Assembly: GCA_030424825.1 (NCBI GenBank) | Contig: JAUHWE010000255.1 | Location: 1-6,830 of the forward strand | Length of the DNA stretch: 6,830 bases | Origin: Verrucomicrobiia bacterium | Lineage (GTDB): Bacteria > Verrucomicrobiota > Verrucomicrobiia > Opitutales > Opitutaceae | Reading direction: 5' to 3' | Shown: positions 6,256-6,830 of the stretch, in pieces | Layout: each line of letters opens with the position of its first letter | Position numbering within the stretch: position 1 is the first letter of the stretch | The notes under the pieces: generated by a model | Seen by the model: only the letters and a program-made list of their open reading frames with translations | Database searches by the model: none | Told to the model about the DNA's origin: nothing | Translations under genes and position numbers: made by a program

Positions 6256-6264
6256 GGCTTTTTT
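6231..6264 (+). terminator. Terminator-like hairpin plus T6 at the right REP arm
   Basis: The right REP arm folds as GCTCAC/GTGAGC (6231-6252) and, six bases on, is followed by TTTTTT (6259-6264). The full 27-bp stem 6172-6255 would place the T-tract even closer. It could stop plus-strand transcription entering the RraA-like gene from the antisense side of the CBM9-like gene. The arrangement may be a by-product of REP insertion. Confidence 0.35.
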
Positions 6265-6270
6265 AATGAC

Positions 6271-6299
6271 GTGACAACAAATGGCTTGGTCGGCAGAAT
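6271..6299 (+). promoter_or_regulatory. Possible promoter of the RraA-like gene
   Basis: GTGACA (6271-6276, five of six to TTGACA) is 17 bp from CAGAAT (6294-6299, four of six to TATAAT). It is the only reasonable pair between the REP element and the ATG. Used as such, transcription would start at or next to the ATG at 6306, giving a leaderless mRNA, which would agree with the absence of a Shine-Dalgarno. Low confidence. Confidence 0.2.
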
Positions 6300-6305
6300 C
6301 GCACC

Positions 6306-6830
6306 ATGCAATTCTACCCCAATAAAATTTTGGCACTGTGTTCCGTATTCGTATTAGCGCTCGCTTCAGTTTCAATGCTTCAAGCGGGCGATGTGGAAGC
6401 TCCCGAAAAGCTGCGCTACAATTCGGATACCTGGCATCCCGCCGTGGATTACTTGAATCCGAAAAAGACACGGGCGACTGATGCGCAGCTAAAGGCACTT
6501 GAGGAACTGCCTTTGGAAACGGTTTGGGGGGTGCTTCGTGGAATGGGCTACACCAATACTTTCCATAATGGACTAGAAACGACCTTGCCAGGCGAACGAC
6601 TGATTGGACGGGCTGTTACCATTCGCTACTTGCCGCGTCGTCCGGATCTCGACCAAGCGATGGAAGCGTTAGCAGAAGGGGGTGGGTGGACCTCGAAATA
6701 CCATTCACGTGCCGCGGAAGAATCAAAGCCTGGCGATGTTCTGGTAGTCGATCTTGGAGGGAGGGTCGAAGGGGGCGTTTTCTTCGGAGACATTTCGGCT
6801 TTGGGCGCGCAGCTGTCGGGAGCCCGTGGC
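6306..6830 (+). CDS. Exported RraA-family protein, N-terminal part (3' end outside window)
   Basis: An open frame of 175 codons runs from the ATG at 6306 to the right edge without a stop. An in-frame TGA at 6267-6269 and no other ATG between fix the start. Residues 1-27 look like a signal peptide (hydrophobic 8-24, probable cleavage after LQA at 26). The rest fits the RraA fold (RNase E inhibitor, or HMG/oxaloacetate aldolase, formerly mis-named demethylmenaquinone methyltransferase): LIGRAVTIRYLP (99-110), PGDVLVVDLGG (152-162) and the phosphate- or substrate-loop-like GGVFFGDISALGAQLSGARG (166-175 and edge). The downstream Arg-Asp catalytic pair of the aldolases is cut off. Classical RraA is about 160 residues and cytoplasmic; this one has about 75 extra N-terminal residues including the signal. 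In this neighbourhood an aldolase or sugar-acid role fits better than RNase E control, but that is inference. Confidence 0.85.
   Translation, partial: MQFYPNKILALCSVFVLALASVSMLQAGDVEAPEKLRYNSDTWHPAVDYLNPKKTRATDAQLKALEELPLETVWGVLRGMGYTNTFHNGLETTLPGERLIGRAVTIRYLPRRPDLDQAMEALAEGGGWTSKYHSRAAEESKPGDVLVVDLGGRVEGGVFFGDISALGAQLSGARG

Noticed and set aside
6238..6498. Minus-strand open frame over the REP arm and the start of the RraA-like gene
   Set aside because: It begins inside the signal-peptide-to-mature region of a confident plus-strand gene and ends in the palindrome.

Overview
The window looks like part of a polysaccharide-degradation island from a marine-type bacterium of the PVC group. Verrucomicrobiota (Opitutae-like) is my first guess, with Planctomycetota or Kiritimatiellota as alternatives. 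This rests on three secreted type-I sulfatases next to a DUF6786-like lipoprotein, a CBM9-like lipoprotein and an exported RraA-like protein, a gene mix I associate with these phyla. It is inference from gene content, because no rRNA or housekeeping marker is present. None of the five visible starts has a convincing Shine-Dalgarno sequence.

Layout. Positions 2-511 (+) are the C-terminal third of a sulfatase whose start lies off the left edge. Positions 512-714 are a non-coding gap with a GTAG-headed inverted pair of REP-like palindromes (577-655) set between short direct repeats. Positions 715-5061 (+) are a tight three-gene unit: an exported sulfatase with the CTPSR active site, a DUF6786-like lipoprotein with mutarotase-like features 10 bp later, and a lipoprotein sulfatase with the CSPTR active site that overlaps its neighbour as TAATG. 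Positions 5077-6027 (-) encode a CBM9-like lipoprotein, convergent with the last sulfatase and only 15 bp from it. Positions 6028-6305 are a divergent control region with a candidate operator cluster and a second, unrelated REP pair (6172-6255) with a perfect 27-bp inverted repeat. Positions 6306-6830 (+) are the first 175 codons of an exported RraA-family protein that runs off the right edge.

How the genes may fit together (inference). The sulfatases would remove sulfate esters from an algal or host glycan at the cell envelope. The CBM9-like lipoprotein could hold glycan at the surface. The DUF6786-like protein, locked between two sulfatases, probably acts on or binds the same sugar. The RraA-like protein could act on an oxo-acid breakdown product. 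Sulfatase maturation (formylglycine formation) must be encoded elsewhere.

The most unusual signals are the two different REP/BIME-like elements in under 7 kb, the sulfatase-DUF6786-sulfatase cassette, and the export signal on an RraA-family protein.
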